A DNA stretch of 64,000 bases from Linepithema humile (GCF_040581485.1 NC_090134.1:15863501-15927500); one strand, 5' to 3'; counted from the stretch's first letter, positions 14,650 to 28,287 are shown. Translations and numbers: made by a program. The notes: generated from the sequence alone by a model not told the origin.

Positions 14650-17120
14650 AATACGCTCGACAAATTTTTAAGTTTCGATAAAAAGGTGATTAAAAACGTC
14701 AAAATAAAATTTTTAATAATAAAAAAAATAAAAAAGATTTTTTGCAATAATTTTATATAAAGCATAAGACAATATTTAGTGTTTTATAAAGCAAAGTTTC
14801 TATTTCTTGTATGTGTAAAGAAAAATATATCTAAAATTATTATCAAAATTTATTTTATTATATTTTTGTGACAAGTCAAAAACACATCTTTGATATTAGC
14901 ACGTGGTTACAACAATTTAATTATGCAAGAAAATATGATAATTGGTTACATATGAAAATATGATATGACAATATCACTAAAGTACTTAACTCAACAATGA
15001 TTGGTATAAAATATTGAAACGTAATTAACGCAATTAATATTCTGGATGATAAAGCTACCTTGGGTCAGTTTATTTCAGCTAAACGAAAATTTATTGTTGA
15101 ACTACAATTAATACTATTGAAAGCACGATAAATTCAATTATGAAAAGTGCTTTACGAATGAAATGTAAATATCTCGCATATTATTTTTCACATAAACTTT
15201 TTCTCGAATAATAAGTTGTTTTATTTTTTAATGTTACGCCATTATATGCACACGCTTGTGCGCATTTTTACGCTTGAAAAAATTTTTCGTTTCTGCGCTC
15301 GATGTGTACCGCAATAGTTCGAAGACGAGTATTCCGATATGCGCGTATTGATTTGCCTGTTGCGAATATAGACCAATAACTGGTTTCCCATGTATCTGAG
15401 TAAATAGGAAGGTTATATGCGCCCATGGAGAAAGCCCGGACACATTGCAAGATATTGTCCGTTCGTCTGTTTATTGGACTGACTGATACGTCGTCTGTCA
15501 TCCCGCGTTATGTCGTCCGTTTGATGCGTGTGTTGCAAACTGTTCAACATTGCATGTAAACGTCGTAGCTATAGCTTACTATGTGAATTTAATCAAGCAG
15601 ATTAAACTAATTGCCCTTCAACTCTTTGCATTGCTGCACTTTGAGATTCCACGCAAAGCGAAGAAGACGATGTAATACTTTTTCTCAGACTCTTTACTAT
15701 ACCAAAAGTATTGCTGAACACGGTGGTGAACGTCAACTATGGATTTTAAGTACCTAAGACGAAATGACACCATTGTCTGAGAGATATATGACACTTTTAT
15801 TCTTTAGAGCTATCACTGGATTACGTAATCCGAAATCACTAAAATAGCAACACTCTATACTTTTTTAATAAGTTGTAAATATTCAATATATAAATGTAAT
15901 GTATATTTTTTATCATACCGTATAATAGTATTACGAATAAATTTATGGGAGAGATACATATAGCTTACAATATCGATATCAATTTAATAGAATATAATAT
16001 CCTATTAAAACACGGAAAATACCTTATTGTCGAAAATTAAAACATTTTTAAATTCTGCCAACATATATTTATATATATTTATACATATTAAAAAACATTT
16101 TTGTGAATTTTGGTATATCGAAATATAAAATATTTTTCTCGCATTCTAATTTTAATGCTTTAAAAAACCCATGTTGTTGATTGACACGAATGCGACAGTT
16201 CTACTCATCCAAAATAAAATATCAAAAAGAATATTATTAATTTTAATACGGCTGTAGCTCATAACATAAAAGAAAAATATTAAAAATTGCAAAAATAAAG
16301 CAGTTTTAAAACATATATATCAATTTTTTATCAAAAAGTTTTACTTTAACAACGTTATAAAAAAAAATAATTTAACAATATCGCAATTCTTCCGCTACAA
16401 GCTATAATCAAATATGTATATTTTTTATGTAAAAAAACTTGGAACATTTATTAGTTGCAAATTTTTCGAAAAATTATATTACCAACTCGAAAAAGATAAT
16501 TTCGGGGAAAAATATTTAAAGTTTTGAATACAGATATAACATGAAAAACAAATTTTCATGATTTCTATTTTTATTTATTATTTATGCTGTATCAACATTA
16601 TTTAGTTGTAAATCGAAAGAATTCTATAATATATTTGAGCATAGCAAAATAAGTTGCGATAAAAAATATGATTCGTATTATATAATATAAACTTGCGTAA
16701 TAAATCGATTATTACTTTAAAAATAACCCTTATAAAAAATAGCGCTTTCTTGAGACATGACTGTTGTGAAGATTATAAGCTGCGGCTTATCTAAACAAAA
16801 CTACCAGGTTTGAGAAGAAAACTGAGTCGCAACATTAAATGTGATGGAATATCGATGATGGAATTGGATAATGGATAATGATATCGAGAGGAATACCGAG
16901 AACGTTGAGAATATAAAACTAACATTGCCAACACATTTAATATACAACCACGTATTAAAATCGAAAAATATTCTGTATGTTAAAAAAACGAGCATTCGTT
17001 AATCATGTTTTATTTTCATAAAATTCATATTATATAAAAAAATGTTTGCGCGCATTAAAGATTTTTATTGAAAAATTACAGAAAGAGGATTCGAATATAA
17101 CGCATTTGTCAATTATATAT
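14650..17120. other. AT-rich block within the downstream intron
   Basis: About 2.5 kb with a marked drop in CpG and G+C against its flanks, dominated by short A and T runs and tata/atat stretches. Open frames are short and featureless. I see no gene or intact repeat in it. Confidence 0.6.
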
Positions 17121-17199
17121 ATGATAAGTAATTCATAAATGCAACGGTGCGTTAAATAACTTGCGGAAATACTTTCACAAACCTTCTCATTACTTGAAA

Positions 17200-17262
17200 C
17201 TTTGCCTGTTTGCTTTGCAAAGCAAAATGTAATCTTGGTGTACATTTTGCTAAACGGCAAAG
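17200..17262. other. Precursor-miRNA-like hairpin
   Basis: Nested inverted repeats: ctttgcc (17200-17206) pairs with ggcaaag (17256-17262), gttt (17208-17211) with aaac (17252-17255), and agcaaaatgta (17221-17231) with tacattttgct (17241-17251). That gives 22 base pairs around a 9-nt loop. A 9-nt bulge (gctttgcaa) is present on the left arm only. It matches no conserved insect miRNA that I remember. Confidence 0.45.
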
Positions 17263-19176
17263 CGCATCGCGGTCTCAAACACCGTAGGCAGGAATTATCA
17301 GTTTCCCGTCGACAAGGCGATGCGAGCGCGTTTGTCCTATTCGTAATCGTGCCGATCGATCGGGAATGCGAACTTCATCTCGTGTGCGTAGCACAAAGAC
17401 GGCGCACGCGGCCAACCATTGTATCGGCGTCGATACCTATTTCGCCGCTGCTTCATTCGGCCGGCGTGAAAGGCAGTGCCAATGACAGCCACCGAGAAGC
17501 GAGTCCCCGATCGAGCGGAAATAACGGCCGAAGAATCAGCGATCTCTCCCGAGTTCTCTTTCATCGCGTTCTTCTTTCACTCACCCTCCCCTTCTGTGTC
17601 GTTTTTGCGACAGATCGCGATAGGGGATCGCGCTGGAGAGGCTTCGCTTCTCCGAATTCAAATCACGAAGATTAAATAACGACAATGATAAATCACGGGA
17701 GATACTCGATCTCAAATGTGGTAAATGGCATTCTTTGAAACGGGAGCACCTCAAGTGAAGCCCTTAATGTTAGTGGCAGATTTCTTGATACAAGCGTTAA
17801 CGCTTAATAAATAAATATTTATTCGTGAAAACTTACAAGAGACTCGTGCCGAAATAATAAAAATTAACAGAATATTATTATTATTTTTCATAAATTCGCT
17901 CTGGGATTGCAAATCTAGACAATCTTGAATTGCATTGCAATCTTGAAAGAGAACTCGGGAGAAATTGCGGTATCAACATTAGTGCACTGATCGCAAATCT
18001 GACAAAAGATTCATAAGCTTTGTTTATTATACTATATGTTTGTCCTGCTCATAGTCGCGCACGTTCATTTACGCATATAATGCAAGCTGCTTGCCTTCTG
18101 TGTTAATGAAATGCTTTTGTCTTTCTGCCTGCGCCTGGCACGGGATTTACTTCGCAAGGATTAAATCGCACGGACCGCGGATGTCCGTCTGTGAAGAGCG
18201 AAACCCAGAAGCGGAGGGCAACGACGTAGTTTCTAGGAGCCCCATAGGGAGAAAAAAAAAGCGCGGAGAGTCTCGACAAAAAGTGGCGAGAGGGTTGGGA
18301 GGATTAAATTTTCAAACTGTGCAGAGCCTGGGAGCGCCGCGCATTGTGAGTGCCTTCGTGCACGATCGCTGAATTAAAAACAATGAAAATGTTGAGTTCT
18401 CGGTAGCGCGGCTCTTGTTACAGCGTTTGTTTTCCATAGCGAAAAACAATAAAAAATGCATTAATCGAACGCTCGCAGCCACCGGCGATGACACACGAGC
18501 GTCGTCGACACGGCAACTAGAATGCCGCGTATTATCGTACTGTTTCGACCAAACTCTCATAACTTGTATAATACTCGCCTCAATTTATCCTAATTTCTTT
18601 GCAGTCGTAATTTATTATCGAATAATTCAATCTTTAATTATCTCGTTTTCGATTAAAATATTGATTAAATAACTAAATATTTAATTTATCTCGTTTTTAT
18701 TGAAATATTATGTCATATCGTTCCTTCTTTTAATCTGTATTTTTCTCTGTTGTCAGCGAGAGCTATTGTACTTCCAATAATTTTTCTAGCTTACAGTCTG
18801 TTGGCAGCTTGTTTTTCATCAATGTACACTCACATTCGTGATCGATATTTCCTCCTCACGCTTTTTCGATTGTCTCGACTGCCGGGCTACACACATACTC
18901 GGACTCAGTCTGCTCTAATCAGTTTCGAAGTAAATCTCGACAACTCGTGTTTATCTCTCTTTACTCACATTCTTTTTTTTTACCACGTCTCGGTCTTAAT
19001 TTCGACGTTTAAATTAGAAAGTTAATTACATTTTAATACAATATCGTATCTGTATCATACACGTATATACATATGTTTAATCTTAATTGGGCGCCCGCTA
19101 GAATTTCTTTATTCGTTCCATTATTTTGAAGTATAAAAAAGATGGCTCTTGTTAAAGTACATGGTTTACAAAGTAT

Positions 19177-19228
19177 CGAGAACTACGAGAACGAACTACG
19201 AGAACGAACTACGAGAACGAACTACGAG
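19177..19228. repeat. 13-bp tandem minisatellite
   Basis: The unit aactacgagaacg occurs three times exactly (19181, 19194, 19207) plus a 9-bp partial copy at 19220. No divergence between copies, so the expansion looks recent. Confidence 0.96.
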
Positions 19229-21450
19229 CTCGATAACGATTACGTGACGGTAATTACACGGCGTGGAAAAGAATTTCGCCATAACTACAGTAGATATGCC
19301 CCGGCGATAGGAGGTTTGAGGAGATAAATCAACTGGAGGAAAGTTGGTTAATCTTCATCGAGAGCGGTAAAGACTTCATGGATTGTTTTCATACGAAACT
19401 TTCGAGAAGCGGTTCCATAGACGTCGACCAGACTTTACTCAGAAAGAGAGGTAGATCTATCGTTATTACTAAATATTCCTACGTTCTTATGAATATTCGG
19501 GAGTAACTTGATTGCGGCAGAATCTTGCGAAGAATTTGCACAATTTCTAAAATGCTGACGTTTGACCAATCATCTCTTTCGTGTTGCAAATACAATGATA
19601 ATCTCGATTTTCTTAGAACAAAGATATTTCAATGAATAATCATATATTTAAATTCTTTAATTTTCAAGTAAAACTAGGATTTTTTCATTTAAAAGATTTT
19701 TCTATTTAACTGGAAAAATAAATCTGAATATGTTAATGTGTGTATATTAATTATAATTAAAATAAATAATGAAAGAGATATATGGAAATAACAAAATTAT
19801 ATTACGCAGTAAATGATTATTAACTCGTATAGTTGCAATTACTGTAACTCGTAATTGTATAATAATTAAAAATTGATATATTTTTAATGTTAAAAATACT
19901 GTAATTTATCTTAATTATGTTCCCAAAATAATTACATTATTTTATATAAAAATTAATGTGTATCTTTATTTAATTTAGCAAGCAACAAAATTACAATTAA
20001 TTGCAAAATAAATGATCTCCGTATGCAAAATCCATAAATCAGATTATCATTAATTGTTTCATTAATTCTCGAATAATTATCTAGATATTTTTACGAAATT
20101 AAGGATGTACAGACTGAGATTTTCAGTTGAAATTAATTGAACTTTTTAATCCGTCGTTTTAGCTGGGGTTTCTCGAAAATGAACTACAGTTGGCTAGTGT
20201 ATTCCTTTAGAACACGCTCTTAGATTGCAATGCGTTTCGCGCTACGTTTCTACCGTGTGCTCATAACGCAATTAGGAAGTGTCCTCGCACAAATGGCAGA
20301 GAGCGTAGCTGGGTCGGACTCAAAGGAGCCTTTAACGTTTCATAAGTATGCGGCGCTGGTCGGGATTTTCTCTCCCACCCCATCCTCACCCCTCCGCGCG
20401 CTTTCTACCTCTCCCCGTGTATGTTCGAATAATCCTCCCTTCGTAGGTGCCTCTCTTGAAGTGCGAGACTATGTTAGATCATAATTAGTACACACGGACT
20501 GTGGTACAAAAGCAGCTTAACGAATACAGTGTCGCGGAGTCGTCGTTCTCTCACACAAACTCATTTTGCGCGACGCAGTTTCCGCTACGAACCGTTTGGT
20601 CGGCAAGTTACGGTGAAATCTGCGAATGCCGTTTATTAAAGTTCGCGAGCAAAGATGGTTCGGCGAACAAAGACCCGGAAAAATATGTATTCCGGGATAC
20701 CGTAATAAAACCGTTCGCTTTATGCGACGCTAGTATCGAACTTCTTCGCGAATCAATAGAAATATTCCGACACGGGCGATATTGTCATTCTCGACTAACA
20801 TCGGCATGGATCGCTTTTGACTGCTGCAATTTAAAATACCTAATAAAGTGGCTTCGGACTCAGGCAAATATATATATCTAATTCAAGTGACCTATTTATA
20901 GAGAACGCATTTCGGTCATTAGATATTACAAAAGTTACAACTTGGTAAAAAAATTCCAAATAATATCTCATCGTTTTCTTCCTTTTCAAGTTTTTTAATT
21001 CATGAAGATGTGATTAAACATGGAAAATTTTACCAAAAAAATATTCAACAAATTGTTTCTTGATATAGAAATCTAATCTCGACTCTGTGTATTCTGATAG
21101 ACGCTTGCATATAACGTAGAACACGCGATAGAATTTGCGGTATCGTACTTAAATGGAACGAGTCGATCGTAGTCGAGAAACTAACCGATGGAACAAGTCG
21201 TCGTGAATGTCCGCTGGTGAGAGAAGCGTGTCAGCTCGCAGATGTTGCACTTTGTCTCCGTCACCTGAGTACAAGTATTTACAACTTGTACTATTCGCGA
21301 TCAATCGATCGGGCAATGATCGAGTGACTGGCCCGGCGCGAGCAAGAAACGGAGTCGTTTCCCGTGACGGAAATGGGAGAGCGTACCGTGCGATCTTCCT
21401 CTCCATCATGAACTATCACGAGCCAAGTTCTTCGCAGAGACGCAAGGATC

Positions 21451-21472
21451 GGGGGGGGGGGGGAGGGGGGGG
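21451..21472 (+). repeat. Poly-G run interrupted by one A
   Basis: G13, A, G8, followed by ggaaggaagg-type purine sequence. Strong quadruplex potential on the plus strand. Confidence 0.95.
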
Positions 21473-22610
21473 AAGGAAGGTGGAAAGAGGAAAAAGGCGT
21501 TTGATTTAAATGCGCCTAATCAAAGTTAAGTCAGAAATACCGGGGAAACTATTCGGTCCTACGTTCCACTTAAAATAGAGCGGAGTGCACTTCACCGCGA
21601 GAATCTGACACTTTTCTCCGCAAATACTTCTCCAACATCGCAAATTATATCCGATAAGAGGCACTCGCGACTAATGAAAAAATTGCTTTTAGACTGCAAT
21701 CGTTATACTACGATGATTACCGTTTCCGCGATAATTTCTCTCGTTCGCGAAACTGTACGTTACGGGCTTTCGCTTTACGGAAAAATGCAATTTCAGAACT
21801 TTTCTCATGAGTAAATTAAAGTGATTGCGTTGCATGTGGTATTGTAACTTTTGCAACGATATATTGTAATGTTTGGACACAAAAAAAAAAGGGAAAAACA
21901 GAGAAGGAGGAGAAATAGAAAGAAAACAGAATTAGAAAAGAAGAAAGCAGACGGGTTCCGAAAAGACCAGCGAATTCAGGAAGAAATCAAAGAAAAAAAA
22001 CTGATTTGAGCAATCAAAGATAATCGATGCGCACGAATTATTAGATTTACGAGAAGGCTCGATTGAATATTGAAATAAATATAAATAAAGTGCAACTAGT
22101 TGGTGATTTAATGAACAAACAATAAGAAAAAAGAGCAATAAGGATTAAAAGCGCGGATGATGAAGCGTAAAAGATATAAATTCACAAAAAGTATAAAAGT
22201 TCTCTAATGTCATTTGCAATTCCCGTTTTGAATTATACTAGAATTAGAATTAAAACAATCCTGTTTCACACGCAACGATTGTTTTTATCACAGAAGCAAT
22301 TTTAGAAACATTGCATACGTATGGCAGTTCTAATGTAAATGTTCCACGATATGATCTCGACGGCACGACTGTTCGTTATTAATTGCCACGAGGAGTCGTG
22401 CGCCTCAGCGTGAAATATTGCAGTCTGTGTGAAAGTGGTTCACAGGCGATTCACGACAGTATCATTACCAGCTTTTACGCGCTCGTAAAGACAGAAATGG
22501 AGTGACGGAACGGAGAGGGAACGTGGGTCTGTATTAGAAGTAACAGGAAAGCATGGATATTGCAAATTTGCGAGCTGCATTATCGCGGAGAAAGCATTTA
22601 TAGGCGCGAA

Positions 22611-22620
22611 GGGGGGGGGG
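22611..22620 (+). repeat. Poly-G run
   Basis: Ten G followed by agggatg. Confidence 0.93.
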
Positions 22621-24590
22621 AGGGATGAAATATGAGGCGATGCTATCCACACGATGTCTATCCGGATGAATCAAGCTTAACGCGTTAATAAAGGTCGGTG
22701 CGATGCCGGTTATAGGAACCATTAGCCTCCTGGCAATTGGAAAATACGCGCGGCATCAGATATACCGAAGCTGCTTATACACACGTAATAATACATCGTC
22801 GGAAAAAAAAATATTTTTATTGGGAAATTGAATATTTTGCGCGCATCGTTCCCGTTGTATTTTTATGCACTAAGTGTTTGCGTTTTTACTCGACAGTTAT
22901 TTATCGATGGAAAAACATACAAAAAATGAAGCAGATGCATGTGCGCGAAGCGTGAGAAAAATATGTTAAAAATAATAAGACAAGTTAAAAAGGTTGCGCC
23001 GCTGAATATTGATTAAAAATGTTATCGATAGATTGCTCTTTAGAAATATCGGTATCGGCGAAACTAGTTGGACGAGTTTGAACAAAAGGCAATTCAAAGG
23101 CAGGTGCGATGATAAAGACGTTTTACGATGGCAGCGCGAACTTGGAAAACAATTTTTCAACGGAAGACTAACGAAAAAAAAGGAAGGAAGAAGGGGAGAA
23201 AACTGGACCCCGCCGCGAAGGTACTTTAACAAGAAAAATACCCGCAGTCGTCGAGCAATTTTATTTACAATGGTTAAACGAAATCTTGAAGAATGTAAGC
23301 GGCGGACTCGTAAATCGCACCGCGGAATCTATTGTGCTTTGACTTAGAAAAATAAAGCCCGTTACATCACCGTCGTGTGCCTCGGCGCAGAGATACACGA
23401 CTGTATAACTCGGATGGGAAGGCAAGGTAACGCTGTTTTGCATTCTCCATCACGTTTCGCGGCATTTGTGCCACGATGAAAGAGCATATTTTTCAAATGC
23501 GAAGCGTTAAAAACTACCAATTAGTCAGATCTTTCCGGCGCTCTTTTGAGAAATGTTAATAGCGAATATCAGCGCGGCAGATGCGCTCGAAAAACAACGA
23601 ACAAATAGAAAGCGAATAAATACAATCACCGCAAAAGACATCGCGCGAAAGTCCCGGGTGAGACGGTAAGTGAATGTAAATACCGGCGCGGGGCTTAAGC
23701 CGGGGATGTGTCCCGGGAAACGGAAATATTTGCGGATGGTTTGGTGCCGCGAAAGTTTAGTATTCATTTAAATGGCGATATCCGCGCAGAGACGGATAGA
23801 CAGACAGACACATAAGTTTTCGATTCTAATCAGCTTACCGATTTTCTCACGCGCTCAGTTCGCGTTGATATTAGTTCGGAATATTTATCGTGAAATTTTG
23901 CGCGTTTAATAACGCGGAGCTCCGGCTAATACTCAGCCGTTAGAGCAAGGCTTATAATTAAGGAACGATAATCCGCACCTAACTTCAAGATAGGGGCTCT
24001 TCGCGGTTTTATGCAAAAACGCGATATTAGTTTGATATCGCGCTAACGGCGCGAGATAAAACTTTGTTCCTTAAAACGAAGATATATTTTGCAGTTATAG
24101 CCGATAATACCGGTAAATAATGCATGGCGTTAATTAATTTATAGATGTGGCAAAGTTGAACGCAAGACTTTTCCCAAATAAAGCTTTATCATGATTCAAC
24201 TTTAAAAATCCGAAACTGCAGTTCTCACCGCAAACTAAAATTTATAGCGCATCTCATATATTTTTTTCAAGAGCGCAATGAGACTTTACAACTCTGTAAG
24301 CGTATAAGTGGTTTAAATTGCTTCCTCGATTGTCGTACAAACTTATTGATCCGATTATATGAGGTAAGTCGTGAAATTTATTGGTTATCGCTTCAATGTA
24401 GCCGATAGTAATCGATTCGATATAAGAGAGCGCCTCCTTCACTAATTTCATGGAGGGTGCGAAATAATACGAATGTGAGGAAGAATCGGGGATGATAGCG
24501 TTAACTGAAAAAGAAATCCCGACATGGAGAAGAACGCGAAGCTCGATTCGCGGCGTTATTTATCAAACGACGGCGAATATTCGGTTGCGC

Positions 24591-24603
24591 GGGGGGGGGG
24601 GGG
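24591..24603 (+). repeat. Poly-G run
   Basis: Thirteen consecutive G within a CpG-rich block, about 1.4 kb from the Ig1b donor. Confidence 0.94.
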
Positions 24604-26000
24604 AGATTTTATCGGCGGAAGTTTGGATTTGTTGTATCTGTTGTAACTGCAAGCACGCGCGTTTACCTCCCCCTCGAACTCTACACCTATCTTTCGCTCT
24701 GATGATGAGTAATTACGCTACCGCGGAAGAAAAGTAATACAATGCGCTCTCGAGGCGGCGATCCTGCTTCGAGCAAGCAGATGTGTATAGCCATTGCTCT
24801 TTAGGATCATTTGTTCAGCCGTTGCGTTAAGGGTCAGGGCTAGAAATGATAAACGATCTTCCCTTCGTTCGCCCACCATCCTGCCGGTGTTCCGTCCCGT
24901 GTGTTTCACCTCCGAGATCACCTCCGCGGAGAATATAACGGGGCGCCGGAGGGCGGGAAAAGGAGAAGAAAAGAAAAGTAGGACCGCGTCTCAGTCCCTT
25001 CGCTCACCTCCGTCTTAATGTAGGCGAACTTTAAAGAGGCAGCTTCTCGCTTCGGCGAGGCTTAAAGGAGAAAATACGTGACCGCGAGCGTAATGACGAG
25101 CGCGGCAGCGACGCATCGCGAGGGAAAAAAACACGGGCAAAGGCACGCGCGACGACGCGCCACCCCCGGGACGATTTAAATCAATTCGCCGCGCGCAAAT
25201 AAATTCCCGACCTGACGTTTAAGCGATCGCAAAAGTTTTTCATAGCGCACCGTCGTACGTGCGATATGGCGCGGTATAAAAGTTTGCTCCTTAAACGATC
25301 CGCTCGGCAAACTTCTTTCCGCGCCCCTCGTTCCGAGGGCGTGCCGGTTGCAATTTAATCGGGTGCCGCATCGCAAATGATATACGCGAATCGCTCGCGT
25401 TCGCGCCGATGTACGTGCGTTCGATTATCGTCGAGTAATTACTTAAGTAAACTCTCTCCCATTCGTCGAAGCGTATCTCACCGCCGCTGCCGCGCTGACG
25501 ACGCGCAGGAACGAGGGCGATAAACGGAAGCGAAAAAGTCGAAGAGTGTCGCGTATCAAATTTAAGTCCGCTCAGATAATTTCACGGTAATGGAAAGCCG
25601 TGTCTGAGAAGGGCGGAGAGCTTAGCTCGACATCGGTATCAGCCAATCCCAGGTGTTCAATTGGCGCGCCGCCAGAATTTAAGCTTGGCTTAAATTTCGC
25701 GCAGTTGCTACGTAACTGGGGCAGATTCAGATTAGAATTAACTAATTGTTGCGTACACCATCGTAATTAGGCGGAATTCCCGCGCCGCTCCCCGCATACT
25801 AATATTTGATGGAAATCGCGGGATGCCGCGCGAGAGGAAGCTGAATCTTATTCCGCGTGGCAAGCGCGACGTCTTGTAATCAAGCGGCAATACTTGGCGG
25901 CAAATGACAATTTGCTTTACGTCTCTTTGAACGCGTGCAATTCACCGCGTATTCGCTTTCGCTTTCACGCGCAAATAAGAAACGTGAAATGACAACTCAC

Positions 26001-26223
26001 CGATTACATTTAAATGGACTAGATGACTCATGTGCGGCGTCGTGGAGACCTGGCACTCGTAGATACCGCTGTCCCGATGCTGCGGGTATTTGATTTGGAG
26101 CGTCCAATCGTCCGAGTGGGCGTTGTGGATCGCTCGAAATCGCTGGTCGTTCGTATATGTGTAACGGCCGATCGTGAGCAAATGGACGTCTCTGTGCCGG
26201 ACCCACGATACTTGTAGCGTCAT
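26001..26223 (-). CDS. dpr9: Dpr-family Ig protein, exon Ig1b (second half of Ig domain 1)
   Basis: Internal coding exon of 223 nt on the minus strand. The acceptor is ccgttttccgttgcag|ATG (AG at 26225-26224) with a pyrimidine stretch and a branch-point-like ctaac upstream. The donor is ATCG|GTGAGT (GT at 26000-25999). It enters in phase 0, matching the Ig1a exon, and leaves in phase 1 after 74 codons plus one base. The peptide begins MTLQ, then VSWVRHRDVHLLTIGRYTY, TNDQRFRAIH, DDWTLQIKYPQHRDSGIYEC and QVSTTPHMSHLVHLNVI. It supplies the core Trp (SWVRHRD), the Dpr-type D-strand region and the DSGIYEC F-strand Cys that pairs with the Cys in exon Ig1a. The dangling G is probably the first base of a Glu codon opening the linker to Ig2 (EP in known Dprs). 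The initial ATG is an internal codon here, not a translation start. The MTLQ before VSW resembles the MLLQ I recall in Drosophila dpr9, which supports that orthology. Confidence 0.95.
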
Positions 26224-28203
26224 CTGCAACGGAAAACGGGATCGCGGTTAGACAGAAAAAGGGAGACGAGAGAGTAGGAATCATGAATGATTTCACGCTG
26301 GTTGACTTGGTCAGGACTCGGAATCTTTTGTGCCCGGTTAAGGGTCGCCCATTACGCTGGGACATGTAATTAGTGGCTCGTTTGTGTCTGGCGTGCCGGT
26401 AATTAGCAAAATATCGGTCAGGAGTTTTAATCACGTTTTCCTCCGCCAAGAGTTTTCAACGCGCTAGCTATCGCGCGAACAAGTTTTCGTTGATAAATGT
26501 ACAATCGCGAATAGGTGAATAATTTTTCTTATTTATGTACCTCGAGTAATTAATGGAAGCTACGAGTGGAACTTGTAGATAGTAGATAAGATAATTAATT
26601 ATTGCAAATTCTGTGTAAGAAATTAATAAAAATTTCTACAGATTTGCGTTCGCGCGTGGAAATCGCGAGAGCGTATTCGTCCGTTGAAAAGTACGATTTG
26701 TCGCGATGCAAAATAACTGCGTCCTTTAACAGATGTAACTTGCGTGTACGAAACAGTGACGGAGGAACGAGGATGACTCGTAAGCTGATACCGCCGTCGC
26801 GGTTTCCAATGGCACATGTAATAGAATAAATTACAAAGCGCGCTCTGAGATCTAAATTCAGACCCTCGCGAGTGGGATATATGATGCCGCATCAGATACA
26901 ACTTGCGAGCGTATATACTTCGGGTGGGCGCTTCTTCCTTCTCGCACGGAGGAATTAATTGAGTCGCTTTGCATATCGTTGCGAAGTTAGCGTGCGAGAT
27001 AAAACGCCTCGAGCTGAGATAATTGGACATGCGGACTCAGCGACGTGTAAATATTTGCATCCTTCGAGTAAGGTCGATACGCATTGCTCGAAAGGTACGA
27101 ACCTGCGTGGGTGCAATAACGATTCCGGTGAAAGTGTTCCTGTTTGTCGTAGAGATTTTGAATATGCCCACTCTGCGCATATTTGTTTTCGCTCTTCTAT
27201 TATCAAACAAATTGCATCTGCGGATCAGTAAAGTAAATTTACAGTTGCATGTTCGTCTGGCTCACTTGCGGTGCGCCGTGAATTTCAAATCACAAACTTT
27301 TCTTTCGACAATTCCGACTATTGATGCAAAGCAAATATACACGTATACAGTATATAAGGTAAATGTAAATTTACTTATGTAATTTGATTCATTACAACAC
27401 TAGGAATTAATTATTATTTGCAAGTTATAAATTTACATGCATATGGATATCTCTATATGTATGTAAATAATAATTTGTTCGAAAATTACTATATAATTAT
27501 GATTGTAGGCTAATTTTTTTCAATCGAGACTTAAAATTTACAATATTTCAAGTAGAATTTTACGATAAAATATTTTAGTTTGATCTTTTGATATCGTCTT
27601 CGTCCAGAAAATCTCGGAAAGCAAACGGCAGAATTTTCTGGCGAGTTTGAGAATCGCGGATCTATTTATATCCATATATTTTTTTAAATAAGTCAAATGC
27701 TACTTTGACAGTTTGGACGTCATGATTATTTCTCAACTTCCCCACATTATTAAATAAACGCAAAATTGACGCCACGTTGATATCTCTCTGCATTGTTTCG
27801 CTATCCTCTTAAATTTTAATGCCTGCTTCAATTCCCGTCCAAACTCTTTCATTAAGAGCACGCCACAGCTCGATTCCCCGGGGTCTTGGTATATCCACCA
27901 CTACAACTGTTCCCCCCGATTCGCTTCCCTGGATCCTTATCCAACTCACTTCGTAGTTTCCAAGAGGACTTCGGTCGGTGGGTCCTGCCGGACGAATACG
28001 AGTTGCCGCGGAAGTTTCGGTCACCCGAAGATGTCCCTTGTTCGAGAACTTACAGCGATATCCGAGCAGATAAGGGAAAGACGAGGCGTTCCGTAGATAA
28101 GGACATCTTCCAGCGGGAAGGATGGGAGAGACAGGAAGCGATAAAGGGCGGAAAGTGAAGTCTCGCAAGTAGTCGCGTTCGAGTAGAGTCAGACGCTATT
28201 TAG

Positions 28204-28205
<2 letters not shown>

Positions 28206-28284
<79 letters not shown>
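28206..28284. repeat. (CT)n microsatellite
   Basis: 79 bp of uninterrupted CT dinucleotide, 2 kb upstream (in transcription order) of exon Ig1b. In the minus-strand transcript it appears as (GA)n. Confidence 0.98.

Positions 28285-28287
<3 letters not shown>

Larger units (their letters stand above)
1..26000 (-). other. Downstream intron of the Dpr gene (partial, at least 26 kb)
   Basis: Sequence following the GTGAGT donor at 26000, running to the window edge. I looked by eye for the reverse complement of the Ig2 motif around YIFW (cca followed by aaa or gaa and a compatible next codon) and found no matching context, so the second Ig exon is probably beyond position 1. The stretch contains AT-rich blocks (strongest about 14650-17120 and 19600-20110), poly-G runs, one 13-bp tandem repeat and two strong hairpins. 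I saw no gene of its own. Confidence 0.72.

Noticed and set aside
17202..17675. 157-codon open frame on the plus strand
   Set aside because: No domain, overlaps open frames on both strands, and its start falls inside the 17200 hairpin.
26221..26223. ATG at the start of exon Ig1b as a translation start
   Set aside because: It follows directly on a TTGCAG acceptor, the phase joins exon Ig1a, and starting here would remove the first Ig cysteine and any signal peptide.
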